A DNA stretch of 64,000 nt from Neorhodopirellula lusitana (GCF_900182915.1 NZ_FXUG01000018.1:62001-126000), one strand, 5' to 3'. Counted from the first letter of the stretch, positions 28,217 to 38,229 are shown. The notes: generated by a model not told the origin, from the letters alone. Numbers and translations: made by a program.

Positions 28217-30013
28217 CTAATCCTTGTCCGCTCTTAGGACGGAGATGAATGCTTTTTGCGGAATGTTGACGCTGCCGAATTGCTTCATTTTGGCTTTGCC
28301 CTTCTTCTGCTTATCGAGCAGTTTCTTCTTACGCGAAATGTCACCGCCATAACATTTTGCCGTCACATCTTTGCGAAGCGCCGCGATGGTAGCCCGCGCA
28401 ATCACGGTTCCGCCGATCGCACCTTGGATTGGGATTTTGAACTGGTGACGCGGAATCGCTTCGGCAAGTTGTTCGCAGTAGTGCAATGCTCGGGCTCGTG
28501 ATTTGTCGCGGTGGACCAAGTACGCCAACGCATCAACGGGTTCTCGATTGACGAGAATGTCGACCTTGACGATGTCGGTCTTGCGGTACTCAATCGGCAC
28601 GTAATCAAACGAGCCGTAGCCACGGGTGATCATTTTGAGCTTGCCGTAGAAATCAAACAACACTTCCCCCAGCGGCATTTCACTGGTTACCTCGACCCGA
28701 CCGGCCGACAGGTAGTTCATCGTCTGGCTTTCGCTGCGGTGTTCCCGACACAGCTCCATCACGGGCCCGACATAGTCTTCGGGAATCAGGATCTGGGCCC
28801 GGATGTAAGGCTCGCTAACCGAGTCAATGGTCGATGGATCGGGCCAATTGCTCGGGTTATCGATATCCATCGATTTACCGTCCTTAAACTTCAGCTCGTA
28901 CTTCACCGAGGGAGCTGAAATGACCAACCCGATATCAAATTCTCGCTGCAACCGTTCCTGAATCACGTCCAGGTGCAACAGTCCCAAAAAGCCACAGCGG
29001 AAGCCGAAGCCGAGAGCAGCGGAGCTATCCTTTTCATAGGTCAAAGCCGCGTCATTGATCGCCAGCTTCTCGAGCGCCTTGGTGAGGTCTTGATACTCGT
29101 CGGTGCTCATCGGGTAGACGGACGAGAACACCACCTGCCGAGCGGGTTGGTAGCCCGGAATCGGCGCATCGGCAGGCCGATCGACCAGCGTGATCGTGTC
29201 ACCAATTTCGATATCTTGAACTGACTTCACGCCGGCAACAATGTAACCCACTTCACCCGCGGTCAGTTGCTTCTTGGGGACCAATTTAAATTGGTTGTAT
29301 CCCAGTTCGTCGACCGTAAAGTCACGTTTCGCGTGCATGAAGCGGATGTCATCCTTTGGCTTCAACGTGCCTTCAATAACCCGGCACTGCAAGATGACGC
29401 CGCGATACTTGTCGAAGAACGCGTCGAAGATCAGCGCCTTTAAAGGTGCCTTGGGATCGCCGGTTGGTGGCGGAAGGTGCGTGACGATGCCTTCCAAAAC
29501 GTCTTCAATGCCCAGGCCTGTTTTGGCAGAAACGGGAATCGCGATGAAAGGATCGAGCCCCAGATCTTCATCGATCTCCTCACGAACCCGTTCGACATCG
29601 GCAGCCGGCAGGTCGATCTTGTTGATCACCGGCAGCAGTTCTAGGTCGTATTCCATCGCCAAGTACAGGTTGGCAACCGTTTGAGCCTCCACGCCCTGGG
29701 AAGCGTCGACCACCATCAGCGCCCCCTCACACGCCATCAACGAACGCCGAACTTCATGCGAAAAGTCCACGTGTCCGGGGGTGTCGATCAGGTTAAGCTG
29801 GTAGTCCAGACCATCGCGGGCGGTGTAGCTCAACGTGACCGTGTTACTCTTAATCGTGATCCCACGTTCCCGTTCAATATCCATGGAATCGAGCATTTGA
29901 TCATGAAATTCCCGCTGGCTGATGCCGTTGCAGGATTGGATCAAACGATCGGCCAGGGTCGATTTGCCGTGGTCGATGTGGGCGATAATACAAAAGTTGC
30001 GTATTTGTTTCAT
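28217..30013 (-). CDS. lepA: Elongation factor 4 (LepA), ribosomal back-translocase GTPase
   Basis: 598 residues from the ATG at 30013 (MKQIRNFCIIAHIDHGKST). The frame extends 28 codons further, but those residues are not LepA-like. G1 HIDHGKST, G3 DTPGHVDF and G4 NKID are intact. The LepA-specific C-terminal domain is present, ending in the basic run KKKLLDKQKKGKAKMK. LepA binds ribosomes and affects translocation and subunit assembly. Monocistronic as seen. Length is that of the family. Confidence 0.97.
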   Translation of the reverse strand: MKQIRNFCIIAHIDHGKSTLADRLIQSCNGISQREFHDQMLDSMDIERERGITIKSNTVTLSYTARDGLDYQLNLIDTPGHVDFSHEVRRSLMACEGALMVVDASQGVEAQTVANLYLAMEYDLELLPVINKIDLPAADVERVREEIDEDLGLDPFIAIPVSAKTGLGIEDVLEGIVTHLPPPTGDPKAPLKALIFDAFFDKYRGVILQCRVIEGTLKPKDDIRFMHAKRDFTVDELGYNQFKLVPKKQLTAGEVGYIVAGVKSVQDIEIGDTITLVDRPADAPIPGYQPARQVVFSSVYPMSTDEYQDLTKALEKLAINDAALTYEKDSSAALGFGFRCGFLGLLHLDVIQERLQREFDIGLVISAPSVKYELKFKDGKSMDIDNPSNWPDPSTIDSVSEPYIRAQILIPEDYVGPVMELCREHRSESQTMNYLSAGRVEVTSEMPLGEVLFDFYGKLKMITRGYGSFDYVPIEYRKTDIVKVDILVNREPVDALAYLVHRDKSRARALHYCEQLAEAIPRHQFKIPIQGAIGGTVIARATIAALRKDVTAKCYGGDISRKKKLLDKQKKGKAKMKQFGSVNIPQKAFISVLRADKD

Positions 30014-30307
30014 ACGTCGTATAGGACGAAGGTGAACGGGACCGGGATTAGCGGCAGGATACTCTTTCGGAGGGATTTTGGCGAATGCTGTTAACAATGA
30101 TCAACGACCCCCCAAATCGGCTCCTTACCGCCGGTATCGGCAACGTGGTCCTTCCTGGACAGCCAACTCCGCTGCAACATCCGTCTTTCCGAAGACTTCC
30201 ACTGCCAAGGCGGCCATTGGGATATCTGGAACTGGCGTATCGAGGATGGTGGTATCTGGCATCGGGAGTTCGCTCGTGAACGATCAACAACGAACGGTCG
30301 TCCCCCG

Positions 30308-32089
30308 ATGACCGAAACGCTCGTCCATGACCTGCTTTTGATTCTGGCGGGTGGTTTACTCGCTTCGCTGATTTGTCGGCGACTCCGCTCGTCGGTGCTG
30401 ATTGGCTATTTGCTGGTCGGGGTACTGCTTGGCCAAGGGATCTTGGGCTGGGTTCAGGACGAAAACCATCAACTCGAACACTTCGCCGAAGTGGGCGTCT
30501 TCCTGCTTCTGTTCTCAATCGGGCTCGAGTTTTCGATCGACGACCTGAAACGTCTCGGCCGGCATTTCGTGGTCGGCGGGTTCGTTCAGATGGTGTTGGT
30601 CTTCGTTCCGGTTGCGATCGGACTGATGTTCTTTCAAATGGCTTGGCGTCCAGCCGTGTTGATCGCGATCGCGGTGGCATTCAGTTCCACCGTACTGGTT
30701 TTCAAATCGCTCTCTGAATGGGGGCAATCGCAACAGCCTCACGGGCAAAGAGCCATCGGTATTTTACTGTTCCAAGATGCCGCTTTGGTTCCTTTATTGC
30801 TGCTACTTCCGATGTTGGTGGGCACCAATGAAGCTGTCGTCAGGCTTGAATCAACGATCGGGCAAGCGGTTGCAGTCGGGCCACAATTCGTAGACTCGCA
30901 GGTTTCAGGATCACAGTTTGCAGGATCGCAATACGTTTGGATGATTTTGACATCCTTGTGCTTCGTTGCCAGCATCGTGGTCTTGCGGAATGTCTTGGCG
31001 AAATGGGTGATCCCGCGACTCGCCGGCTACCGCAGTCCTGAAATGGTGGTGTTGTTCACAATTGTGTCCTTGGGCGGGGTCACTTTGGCCGCCTACCAAG
31101 TGGGATTGCCGCCAGCGGTGGGCGCGTTCGCGGCGGGACTGATCTTCAATGGAAATCGTTGGACAACCCAGATTGACGCATTGGTCTTGCCCTTTCGTGA
31201 GACATTCGCGGCAATCTTCTTTGTCGGCTTGGGACTGATTTTGGATCCACGGTTAATTTTGCAGCAACCGCTCTTAATGGGCGCCACCATGGGATCGGTG
31301 ATGGTCATCAAAACCGCTGCCGCGACCGTCGCCCTGTCGCTCACCGGAATGTCGTGGCGGAACTCCTTCGCGATGGGAATCGGGCTGGCACATGTCGGTG
31401 AGTTCGCTTTCGTCGTGGTCTTAATCGGAATGAAATCAAACATCTTGACCGAGCTTCAATATCAACAAGTCGTCGCAATCTCGGTCGGCTCGCTATTGCT
31501 AACACCACCACTCTTGAAAGCCGCCTTAGGCATGATTCAAGAAGTGCAACCCGATAACATAACGCGGCCATTGATAACGTCGATCGACAGCGCGCACCGT
31601 CAGGCCGTGGTAATCGGTGCCGGACCCATCGGAACCCGCGTGACCGCTCAACTGGAAACGATGGGCAAAGACGTGTGCTTGATCGATTTCAGTCCCATCA
31701 ATTTGCATCCGTTCACACAAGCTGGATTCCGCACCGTCGCCGGCGACGCCACCGATCTTCGCATCCTCGAATTGGCTGACGTGCGAAATTGTTTTGTCGT
31801 CGTTGTCAGTGTGCCGGATGATCGAGTGGCGCTGCGAATCCTCAAGACCCTTCGGCGATCCAAGACGACAGCCAAGCTGATTGTTCGATGTCGGTACCAA
31901 TCCAATGTCTCCACCCTGCGGAAAGCGGGTGCGGATTCGATCGTCACCGAAGAGACGGAAGCCACGCTGGCACTTTTGCGAACGTTGAGCGACATCAACC
32001 AAAACGTCCATTTGTTCAATAGCCAACTGATTTCCACTAATCGACCTGTTTCTACAAATGGATCAAGGACCGATGCGGATCATGGATGA
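30308..32089 (+). CDS. Kef-type monovalent cation:proton antiporter with TrkA-N domain
   Basis: 593 residues. About 12-13 membrane helices (residues 5-410) form a CPA2 exchanger with the LLLFSIGLEFSIDDLKRL motif. A cytosolic TrkA-N/RCK domain starts near 428, with the dinucleotide-binding VVIGAGPIGTRVTAQLE and an acidic residue at the end of the second strand (LIDF). It would exchange K+ or Na+ for H+ under control of NAD(H) or a related ligand. The layout is closest to KefB/YbaL proteins. The stop at 32089 lies beyond the start of the next gene (32 bp overlap). Confidence 0.9.
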   Translation: MTETLVHDLLLILAGGLLASLICRRLRSSVLIGYLLVGVLLGQGILGWVQDENHQLEHFAEVGVFLLLFSIGLEFSIDDLKRLGRHFVVGGFVQMVLVFVPVAIGLMFFQMAWRPAVLIAIAVAFSSTVLVFKSLSEWGQSQQPHGQRAIGILLFQDAALVPLLLLLPMLVGTNEAVVRLESTIGQAVAVGPQFVDSQVSGSQFAGSQYVWMILTSLCFVASIVVLRNVLAKWVIPRLAGYRSPEMVVLFTIVSLGGVTLAAYQVGLPPAVGAFAAGLIFNGNRWTTQIDALVLPFRETFAAIFFVGLGLILDPRLILQQPLLMGATMGSVMVIKTAAATVALSLTGMSWRNSFAMGIGLAHVGEFAFVVVLIGMKSNILTELQYQQVVAISVGSLLLTPPLLKAALGMIQEVQPDNITRPLITSIDSAHRQAVVIGAGPIGTRVTAQLETMGKDVCLIDFSPINLHPFTQAGFRTVAGDATDLRILELADVRNCFVVVVSVPDDRVALRILKTLRRSKTTAKLIVRCRYQSNVSTLRKAGADSIVTEETEATLALLRTLSDINQNVHLFNSQLISTNRPVSTNGSRTDADHG

Positions 32090-32987
32090 TCAAACCGCCA
32101 ACGCGATAGCGAGACTGTTACCGCACGCCAAGCAAATTCAAGTTCTTGGCAACGTCAGTGGCGGCTGCATCAGTCAAGCGTTTCGCATTACCGCCCAACT
32201 CGACAACGGGGATCAAACGGACTACTTCGTCAAACAAAATGACCGTGCGTCTCTCGACAACTTTCGTGCCGAGTCGGACGGGCTGTCCGCGTTGGCCAAA
32301 GTCGCATTCGGTGTGCCCGGTTTGCATGTTCCCGAACCGGTCGCCACCGACGTCGTCGGACAGCATGCCTATCTGATACTCGACTGGCTCGATTCGTCTC
32401 CAACCACCGTCTCGCAGTATCAATATGGTCAAACGATCGCCGCATTCCACCAAGCTGAATCAACCGATCAAATCGGATACCCAATCGACAACTTCCTGGG
32501 TTCAGCCCGCCAGATCAACACACCGGCGGAAGACTGGGTTGACTTCGTGGCTGAACATCGACTTGGGTGGCAGCTCGCCCAAGTGACCCAAAAGCGACTT
32601 ATATCAGCGAAACTCAAACGTGATTTAGAAGCGATGATCGATCGTCTAGCGGACTTGCTGTCCGGACGAATCGAACAGACATCACTGCTGCACGGTGATC
32701 TATGGAGCGGGAATGTGCTGTTCACCGATCCCGTCTCGGTGACGCTGATTGATCCCGCCGTGTACCACGGTTGTCCTGAAGCGGAACTGGGGATGGTGCG
32801 ACTGTTTGGGGGTGTTGGCCCTGACTTTTACGAGGGATACGACTCGATTCGCCAACTTCCCGACGGTTGGCAACGTCGTTGCGACATCTACAAACTGATT
32901 CACCTGCTAAATCATTTGAACCTGTTTGGAGGCAGTTACCTCCACCAATGCGAACAAATTGCCTCTTCGATTATGATGGAGCGATGA
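32058..32987 (+). CDS. Fructosamine kinase family protein
   Basis: 309 residues if the first ATG is used; ATGs at 32073 and 32082 would also work and reduce the overlap with the antiporter gene. The APH/fructosamine-kinase fold is shown by the N-terminal GGCISQAFRI, the substrate-side YLILDWLDS and the catalytic loop LLHGDLWSGNVLF, followed by LIDPAVYHGCPEAELGM. This family phosphorylates sugar moieties on glycated proteins or free ketosamines, which destabilises them. The gene is coupled to the next one by ATGA at 32984-32987. Confidence 0.88.
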   Translation: MDQGPMRIMDDQTANAIARLLPHAKQIQVLGNVSGGCISQAFRITAQLDNGDQTDYFVKQNDRASLDNFRAESDGLSALAKVAFGVPGLHVPEPVATDVVGQHAYLILDWLDSSPTTVSQYQYGQTIAAFHQAESTDQIGYPIDNFLGSARQINTPAEDWVDFVAEHRLGWQLAQVTQKRLISAKLKRDLEAMIDRLADLLSGRIEQTSLLHGDLWSGNVLFTDPVSVTLIDPAVYHGCPEAELGMVRLFGGVGPDFYEGYDSIRQLPDGWQRRCDIYKLIHLLNHLNLFGGSYLHQCEQIASSIMMER

Positions 32988-34378
32988 TCCCGCTCGACCA
33001 CCGCTCCCGATCCGTCTTCCTTTCCACTGCAGCATTGTGGCTGGGGTTGAGTATGTGCTGGGTCCAGCCCGGCTCGGCCCAAGCCGAGATGCTGACGCGA
33101 GAGGGAGTTCACCTGCGGCTGACCAGCGATGTGGCGAACGAGGCCACACTGGATGAATTTGTCAGTTCGTTCGATGCCGCTGTCCCCCAGTGGTGCGAGT
33201 TCTGGGGCGTGCCCACCAGTCAGATATCCCGATGGAAAATTGACGGTTATCTGATGCGCGACGAATCGACGTTCCGTTCGATGGGGGTGCTGCCCGCCAA
33301 CGTTCCAAAGTTCCGATACGGATTCGCGTCACCTGCGGCGATCTGGATTCATCAACAGTCCACCGCGCATTCCAACCGTCACCTGATTCTGCACGAAGGT
33401 GTTCACGCGTTGGCAATCAAGCTATTCGGTGGTGGCGGCCCCAGTTGGTACATGGAGGGAACCGCAGAGTTGCTGGCCACCCACCGCGACCGGCAGGTTG
33501 ATTCCAGTGCTCGACCGGCTGGATTGTTGGCCCAAGCATCCAATCGCTTTCTAATTAACGACCTGCCACAAACCCGCCAAGAATCACCGATGTGGGGTCG
33601 CTACCGAGTCGTCGACGAGGCTCGGCACGCCCAACGCTTGCCAACCCTGGCAAGCGTGATGAAGTTGCCGATCAACCTGGCGGGCGAGGTCGAGTCCTAC
33701 ACTTGGTGCTGGGCCGCGGCATTGATGCTGACGCACTATCCGGACACGCGCGAGGTCTTTATCAAAGCTGCTCGCAACGGTTCGGATCAAACACCTGCAT
33801 TCACGACCAAAGTCTATCGCCAACTTCAACAACAGTGGCCGGTGATTCGTGCCCGTTGGCAACTCTGGCTGAACGACCTGGAATACGGCTTCGACCCCGA
33901 ATCCAGCCAAGTCGAATTGTCGGTCGACGATCCTCGCTACAACAACACTCGACTTACCAGTTCCATTGACTCCAAACTCGGCTGGCAATCCATGGGAGCC
34001 TGGTTCAACAAAGGAACCCGCTTGAAAATTCAAGGCACAGGTTCGTGCGTGATTGTTGACGAAAACTCCGTCGCAACCGATGCCGACGACTTATCGCAAA
34101 CGCGGGATTGGACCAGCGGACCGGATGGTGTCACGGTGAAATACCACCGCGGGCAGCCGATCGGACAACTGCAGTGGTGCGTGCTACCCATTCCAAGCCC
34201 AGAAGCGAAGAGTCTCAGCCCGCTTGAAATCGGCTCCGTTTCCAGCAACGAAACAGTGATCGTCGAAATCAAAAAACCGTCGTGGCTGCTCTTCCGAATT
34301 CACGACATTCCCGGTCACAATGGACGATATCAACGATCCGACAACCGGGGTTCCTACGAAGTCGTCGTCAGCCCTTAG
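32984..34378 (+). CDS. Putative exported HExxH metallopeptidase-like protein (DUF1570-type)
   Basis: 464 residues from the ATG at 32984, which overlaps the kinase stop as ATGA. A start at 32867 would overlap that gene by 120 bp and is rejected. A signal peptide (about 12-33) is followed by a domain with LILHEGVHALA, an HExxH zinc motif, and a downstream SWYMEGTAELLA that supplies the third-ligand Glu expected of gluzincin-like peptidases. The C-terminal third is beta-rich. Likely a secreted metallopeptidase or a relative; substrate unknown. Its stop overlaps the stop of the convergent gene at 34375 (sequence ttag). Confidence 0.75.
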   Translation: MIPLDHRSRSVFLSTAALWLGLSMCWVQPGSAQAEMLTREGVHLRLTSDVANEATLDEFVSSFDAAVPQWCEFWGVPTSQISRWKIDGYLMRDESTFRSMGVLPANVPKFRYGFASPAAIWIHQQSTAHSNRHLILHEGVHALAIKLFGGGGPSWYMEGTAELLATHRDRQVDSSARPAGLLAQASNRFLINDLPQTRQESPMWGRYRVVDEARHAQRLPTLASVMKLPINLAGEVESYTWCWAAALMLTHYPDTREVFIKAARNGSDQTPAFTTKVYRQLQQQWPVIRARWQLWLNDLEYGFDPESSQVELSVDDPRYNNTRLTSSIDSKLGWQSMGAWFNKGTRLKIQGTGSCVIVDENSVATDADDLSQTRDWTSGPDGVTVKYHRGQPIGQLQWCVLPIPSPEAKSLSPLEIGSVSSNETVIVEIKKPSWLLFRIHDIPGHNGRYQRSDNRGSYEVVVSP

Positions 34379-35136
34379 GCAGCGCGGCGAGTGCTTTTGG
34401 CAACACTTCGTTCAGCCCATTTGCCGGACTCGTTGCTCAACACGACACTGGTTTCGTGGAGCACTTTGACCAGTCGCTCGGAAAGGGCGTCTGCATGATC
34501 AGTGACAACGGCGGCATCGATCAGCACAACATCCATTCGGCCCAAGCGGTTCGAAACGCTAAGCAACCCACGCGAAACGGGCTCTGGGAAGATCACCGGG
34601 CGGACGAGTAAACCGCTGAGCTGGCGATGGTAGTCACGCATGGCGACTTCGCCGTTACCCATTTCGAACTCGTCGATCACGGCAGCCTTAATAGCCAGCG
34701 ATTGAGGATCTTCTTCGCTCGCCAAACTCGCCAGAATAGCGGGCATCCGCGAACCGTCGCCCACACCAATTTCCAGAACACTGGTTGGCTGGCGTCGTTT
34801 CAGCATCTTCAGCAGGGCATCATGCTGCCCATGCGAAACCATCGACAAGACGCGACGCAGTGGTGCGGCAGCCTTGCGGGGTGGCGCTGTGGCTACCGGC
34901 GCTGGAGCCACCGGCGTTGCGGCCGCCGGCTCTCGGACAGCTTGCTTTTTGACAGTTGGTTTCTTCGCTGCGGGAGCCTGTTGAGTCGCCGACGCCTTCA
35001 CAACCGGTGCACTGACCGCTGCTACTGGCGAAACCTCACCTGTCACCGCTACCGATTGGGCAGCAGTCTCAGGGGCGGTTGTTTCTTTCTCGGCGGAACG
35101 GCCACACAGAGAATTCCAAAGTTTTTTGAGTGGCAT
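34375..35136 (-). CDS. SAM-methyltransferase-like protein with Ala/Pro/Lys-rich N-terminus
   Basis: 253 residues from the ATG at 35136; an ATG two codons upstream (35142) is possible, but a GGGTGAG site is better spaced for 35136. The much longer frame to 35523 is not supported. Residues about 20-105 are a low-complexity Ala/Pro/Lys/Val linker. The C-terminal domain starts with a class-I motif, VLEIGVGDGSRM, and continues with a Rossmann-like pattern to DVVLIDAAVV. It could methylate a small molecule or protein, or may have lost catalysis. No close family recognised. Confidence 0.65.
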   Translation of the reverse strand: MPLKKLWNSLCGRSAEKETTAPETAAQSVAVTGEVSPVAAVSAPVVKASATQQAPAAKKPTVKKQAVREPAAATPVAPAPVATAPPRKAAAPLRRVLSMVSHGQHDALLKMLKRRQPTSVLEIGVGDGSRMPAILASLASEEDPQSLAIKAAVIDEFEMGNGEVAMRDYHRQLSGLLVRPVIFPEPVSRGLLSVSNRLGRMDVVLIDAAVVTDHADALSERLVKVLHETSVVLSNESGKWAERSVAKSTRRAA

Positions 35137-35327
35137 CGTCATCTCACCCTGAAATATGGCTCCACGGACATCGGAGTCAGTCCGCGCTAACCACGCGTGC
35201 CGCCTGACTGATAGTTTCATTCGGTACAACCGCCCTGAGAACTCGACCACGATTGGCGAAGGTGCGATTAGGCAAATTTGGTCGTTCTTTCGGGGGCCAC
35301 GTTGGGTTTCATAACCTAGAGTTCGGC

Positions 35328-37784
35328 ATGAAAACGGATCCAAGCGAACTGGACGCTTCGCCAGCAACAATCGAAAATTGTGAGCCCCGACTGGCACTTT
35401 CCGCCAGTTTGATGGGTGCGTGGCTAGCCCCGTTGGCAGATCCAACCCAAGATCTCGCAGCGGATGACGCTGCCAATAGCCCAGCGGTCGACGCACCCGA
35501 GTTCTTACCCACGTGCCAGGCAACGCCCGCGATTGAGGCCAATTTGGTCAATCCGATTGCCATCGCGAATCAGGCTTTCAACGACCTGCCGATCGCCCCC
35601 GCAGTTCTGAATCCTGCTGCATCAATTAGCTCGCCAGGATCCGCGACAACCGAATCATCGCTCGATCAACTATTCGCCCAATCAACACTCAATACCGATC
35701 CCAGCGGCGACGGTGACTCGTTGCTCGACCAAGCCGCTCGGATCGGATCGGCCAGCCAACTTGACGGGTACGGTCAAACGATCGCCGTGATTGATTCCGG
35801 CATCGCCTACGACCACCTCGCGTTCGCAAACGAGTCCGGCCAAACCGGATTCGGGTCAGGCTACCGAGTCGTCGGTGGCTGGGACTTTGCCGAAAACGAT
35901 GCCGACCCTTACGACGATGCTCCTTCGGGATACCACGGCACCCATGTTGCCGGGCTCGCCAGCGGGATGACTGATACCATCGACGGCGATACCTTTCGCG
36001 GCGTTGCTCCCGGTGCTGACTTAGTCGCACTGCGAGTCTTCGATGATGATGGCAACGGCAACCTAGCTTGGATCGAATCGTCACTGCGGTGGGTTTATGA
36101 CAACCAAGACTCGTTCGAGTTCCCCATCACCACGGTGAACTTGTCGCTGGGAACGGAACTCACCGACGCCAATCGTGACTACGCCTACGGCCTCATTGAA
36201 GACGAACTGCAACTCCTCTTCGAAGACGACATCCTTGTCTTCGCCGCCGCTGGCAATGGGCAAGTGCAGCTGTCCCCTGATGCCGATGACCTGATGTATC
36301 CGGCGTCCAGCAGTTGGGTATCGGCGGTCGGTTCCGTCGACACCAACGGCAACCTCAGTGGTTTCTCACAACGCGCTGACGACATGTTTGTCGCCGAAGG
36401 ACAGCAACTGCAAAGCAGCGTTCCCGAACACGTTCTCGGCTACGATGGCTACGTCAACGACTACACCTCGTTGAGCGGGACGAGCATGTCCAGCCCTCAA
36501 GTCGCGGCCGCATCGATACTTGTTCGACAAGCCATGCAAGACGCTGGCATCGAAGCAACATCCGAGAGTATCTTGCAGCGCATGCAGGACACCTCAGTGG
36601 AACACGTCGATCCCACCACCGGTGTTTCCTACCGATCACTCGATATCGAAGCGGCCATTGATTTCGGCACCAGCAATTCAGCCGAGCCCGAACCGGGTAC
36701 CGAAACCGGCGACCCGAGCTCCGAACCGGCACAAGCGATCGCTGGCTACGAAGGTGGATCCGGCGCGGACGCCCTCGAACTGGACCTGCGATCGATCCTA
36801 TCGGGCGATGCCAATTCCAACCTTCCGTTGCTGACCGATTCCAACGGCCAATATCAAATCAGTATGGACAACGAAACGATTGTCATCGACGCTGGTGCGG
36901 GTTCGGACACACTTCAAATCTTCGGTTCCACTGGAAACGAACAGATCTCGTTGCGTCCTACCACGGGAGCCAACGCGGGCTCATCAACCATTGCCTTCGC
37001 TGGCGGCGTGATCGAACTTCGCGGATTCGAAAACGTGACCTTCATCGGCGGTGGCGGCGAAGACCGAGCCACCCTTTACGATTCCGATGGAAACGACGAA
37101 CTACGATCTTCCCAAGACCAGGCACAACTCAGCGGCGTTGGTTTCGAGTTCCAACTCGAAGCCGTTAAGAAACTGTACGTCCACGCCACCGCTGGCGGCA
37201 ACGACACCGCCCACCTGACGGACACCGAATTTGACGACCAATTGGTCATCCGACCGCAGTTTAGCTCGATGCGTGGCGGAGACTATTTTCAAGCCGCCTT
37301 CGGTTTTGAACGCGTCTTCGCCTACGCGGAAGCCGGTGGCGATGACCACGCCGATCTAGGCGACAGCGCGGGCGACGACATCATGTCGATTTCCCAAACG
37401 CGATCGTTAATTAGCAGTTCGGGTTATCGCGCCAGTGCACTCGGGTTTGAAAGCGTCGAAGCCACCGCATCACTCGGTGGTGACGACACCGTTCGCATCT
37501 ATGTGGACGATCCGGACGGCACATGGCACACCAGCGAATCATTGACCCAGTGGTCTGGTAACGATGGAACCAGTCGAATCGCACGCGGCTTTGAACATAG
37601 CCAAGCGTTTGAAAACTACGAAACGGTTCCGGTCGGATCCAGCTCGCTATCCAACGATCCATCCGCGGTGGCAGCGACTCTAGTCGCCGAGTCTCCCGCG
37701 ATGACGACCAACGCAAGCGATCTGGAACGCGAAAACGACGAACATCTTCGTGCGTTGCGTCTTCTGTTTGAAGAACTGGCCTAA
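35328..37784 (+). CDS. Secreted subtilisin-like (S8) serine peptidase with planctomycete EPR-type N-terminus
   Basis: 818 residues from the ATG at 35328. No ordinary signal peptide is seen; instead the N-terminus has CEPRLALSAS, which resembles the planctomycete LEPR-like export motif. The peptidase domain has Asp156 (VIDSGIAYDH), His203 (GYHGTHVAG) and Ser386 (LSGTSMSSPQ). After a Glu/Pro-rich linker (about 455-475) comes a C-terminal region of repeated Gly/Asp-rich units (GGGGEDRATLYDSDGNDEL, GGNDTAHLTD, GGDDHADLGD, GGDDTVRIYV) that could bind calcium. Probably a large extracellular or surface protease. Stands alone. Confidence 0.88.
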   Translation: MKTDPSELDASPATIENCEPRLALSASLMGAWLAPLADPTQDLAADDAANSPAVDAPEFLPTCQATPAIEANLVNPIAIANQAFNDLPIAPAVLNPAASISSPGSATTESSLDQLFAQSTLNTDPSGDGDSLLDQAARIGSASQLDGYGQTIAVIDSGIAYDHLAFANESGQTGFGSGYRVVGGWDFAENDADPYDDAPSGYHGTHVAGLASGMTDTIDGDTFRGVAPGADLVALRVFDDDGNGNLAWIESSLRWVYDNQDSFEFPITTVNLSLGTELTDANRDYAYGLIEDELQLLFEDDILVFAAAGNGQVQLSPDADDLMYPASSSWVSAVGSVDTNGNLSGFSQRADDMFVAEGQQLQSSVPEHVLGYDGYVNDYTSLSGTSMSSPQVAAASILVRQAMQDAGIEATSESILQRMQDTSVEHVDPTTGVSYRSLDIEAAIDFGTSNSAEPEPGTETGDPSSEPAQAIAGYEGGSGADALELDLRSILSGDANSNLPLLTDSNGQYQISMDNETIVIDAGAGSDTLQIFGSTGNEQISLRPTTGANAGSSTIAFAGGVIELRGFENVTFIGGGGEDRATLYDSDGNDELRSSQDQAQLSGVGFEFQLEAVKKLYVHATAGGNDTAHLTDTEFDDQLVIRPQFSSMRGGDYFQAAFGFERVFAYAEAGGDDHADLGDSAGDDIMSISQTRSLISSSGYRASALGFESVEATASLGGDDTVRIYVDDPDGTWHTSESLTQWSGNDGTSRIARGFEHSQAFENYETVPVGSSSLSNDPSAVAATLVAESPAMTTNASDLERENDEHLRALRLLFEELA

Positions 37785-37850
37785 GCCTTGTTCTTGAACC
37801 TCAACGATCGGAGCGGCGGCCTTGAGAATTTTGACAACGTCACGCCTGAC

Positions 37851-38156
37851 TCAAAGTAGCAAGATGCCAAAGGCGATCGCACCAAGCAAGAAGCTAACTC
37901 CCAAATAGATCGCGATTCCCCACCGGTTCGAACCGCCCGTTTTCCCGTTGTAGGCCCGACCGCAACAAGTGCAGCGAACGTGCTTCAATAACTTGGGCCC
38001 CAGGACTCCGCCCCACCAGGTCATTCCAACCTGCTTGGCCGCGACCTGACCACAACTCGGACAGGGCGCGTACCGACCGGCGTCTTCGGGCAATGGCTCA
38101 CCAACTACGGAGTCAGTCGTTTCGGGAGTCTGATAGGGATTGGGTTGATCAGTCAT
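37851..38156 (-). CDS. Small zinc-ribbon membrane protein
   Basis: 101 residues from the ATG at 38156; the frame opens three codons earlier. Two CxxC pairs (PCPSCG and CTCCG) make a zinc ribbon at about 30-65. One or two hydrophobic segments follow (about 75-101). The chain begins MTDQPNPYQTPE, an opening seen in many planctomycete small membrane proteins. No function known. It lies between the subtilase and the DUF1080 gene. Confidence 0.65.
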   Translation of the reverse strand: MTDQPNPYQTPETTDSVVGEPLPEDAGRYAPCPSCGQVAAKQVGMTWWGGVLGPKLLKHVRCTCCGRAYNGKTGGSNRWGIAIYLGVSFLLGAIAFGILLL

Positions 38157-38229
38157 GGCAATCACTCCGTTGACATACGAGTTGAATCGAACAGGTCGCT
38201 ATCGAGTTCGCCGCCAGAAATGATCTGCA

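Noticed and set aside
30048-30680. Arg/Pro-rich 210-codon frame opposite the antiporter gene.
   Set aside because: It lies antisense to a well-supported membrane protein gene, and its composition is that of a shadow frame.
32867-32984. Earlier start for the HExxH protein inside the fructosamine-kinase-like gene.
   Set aside because: It needs a 120-bp overlap and hides the signal peptide, whereas the ATG at 32984 gives an ATGA overlap and a clean signal.
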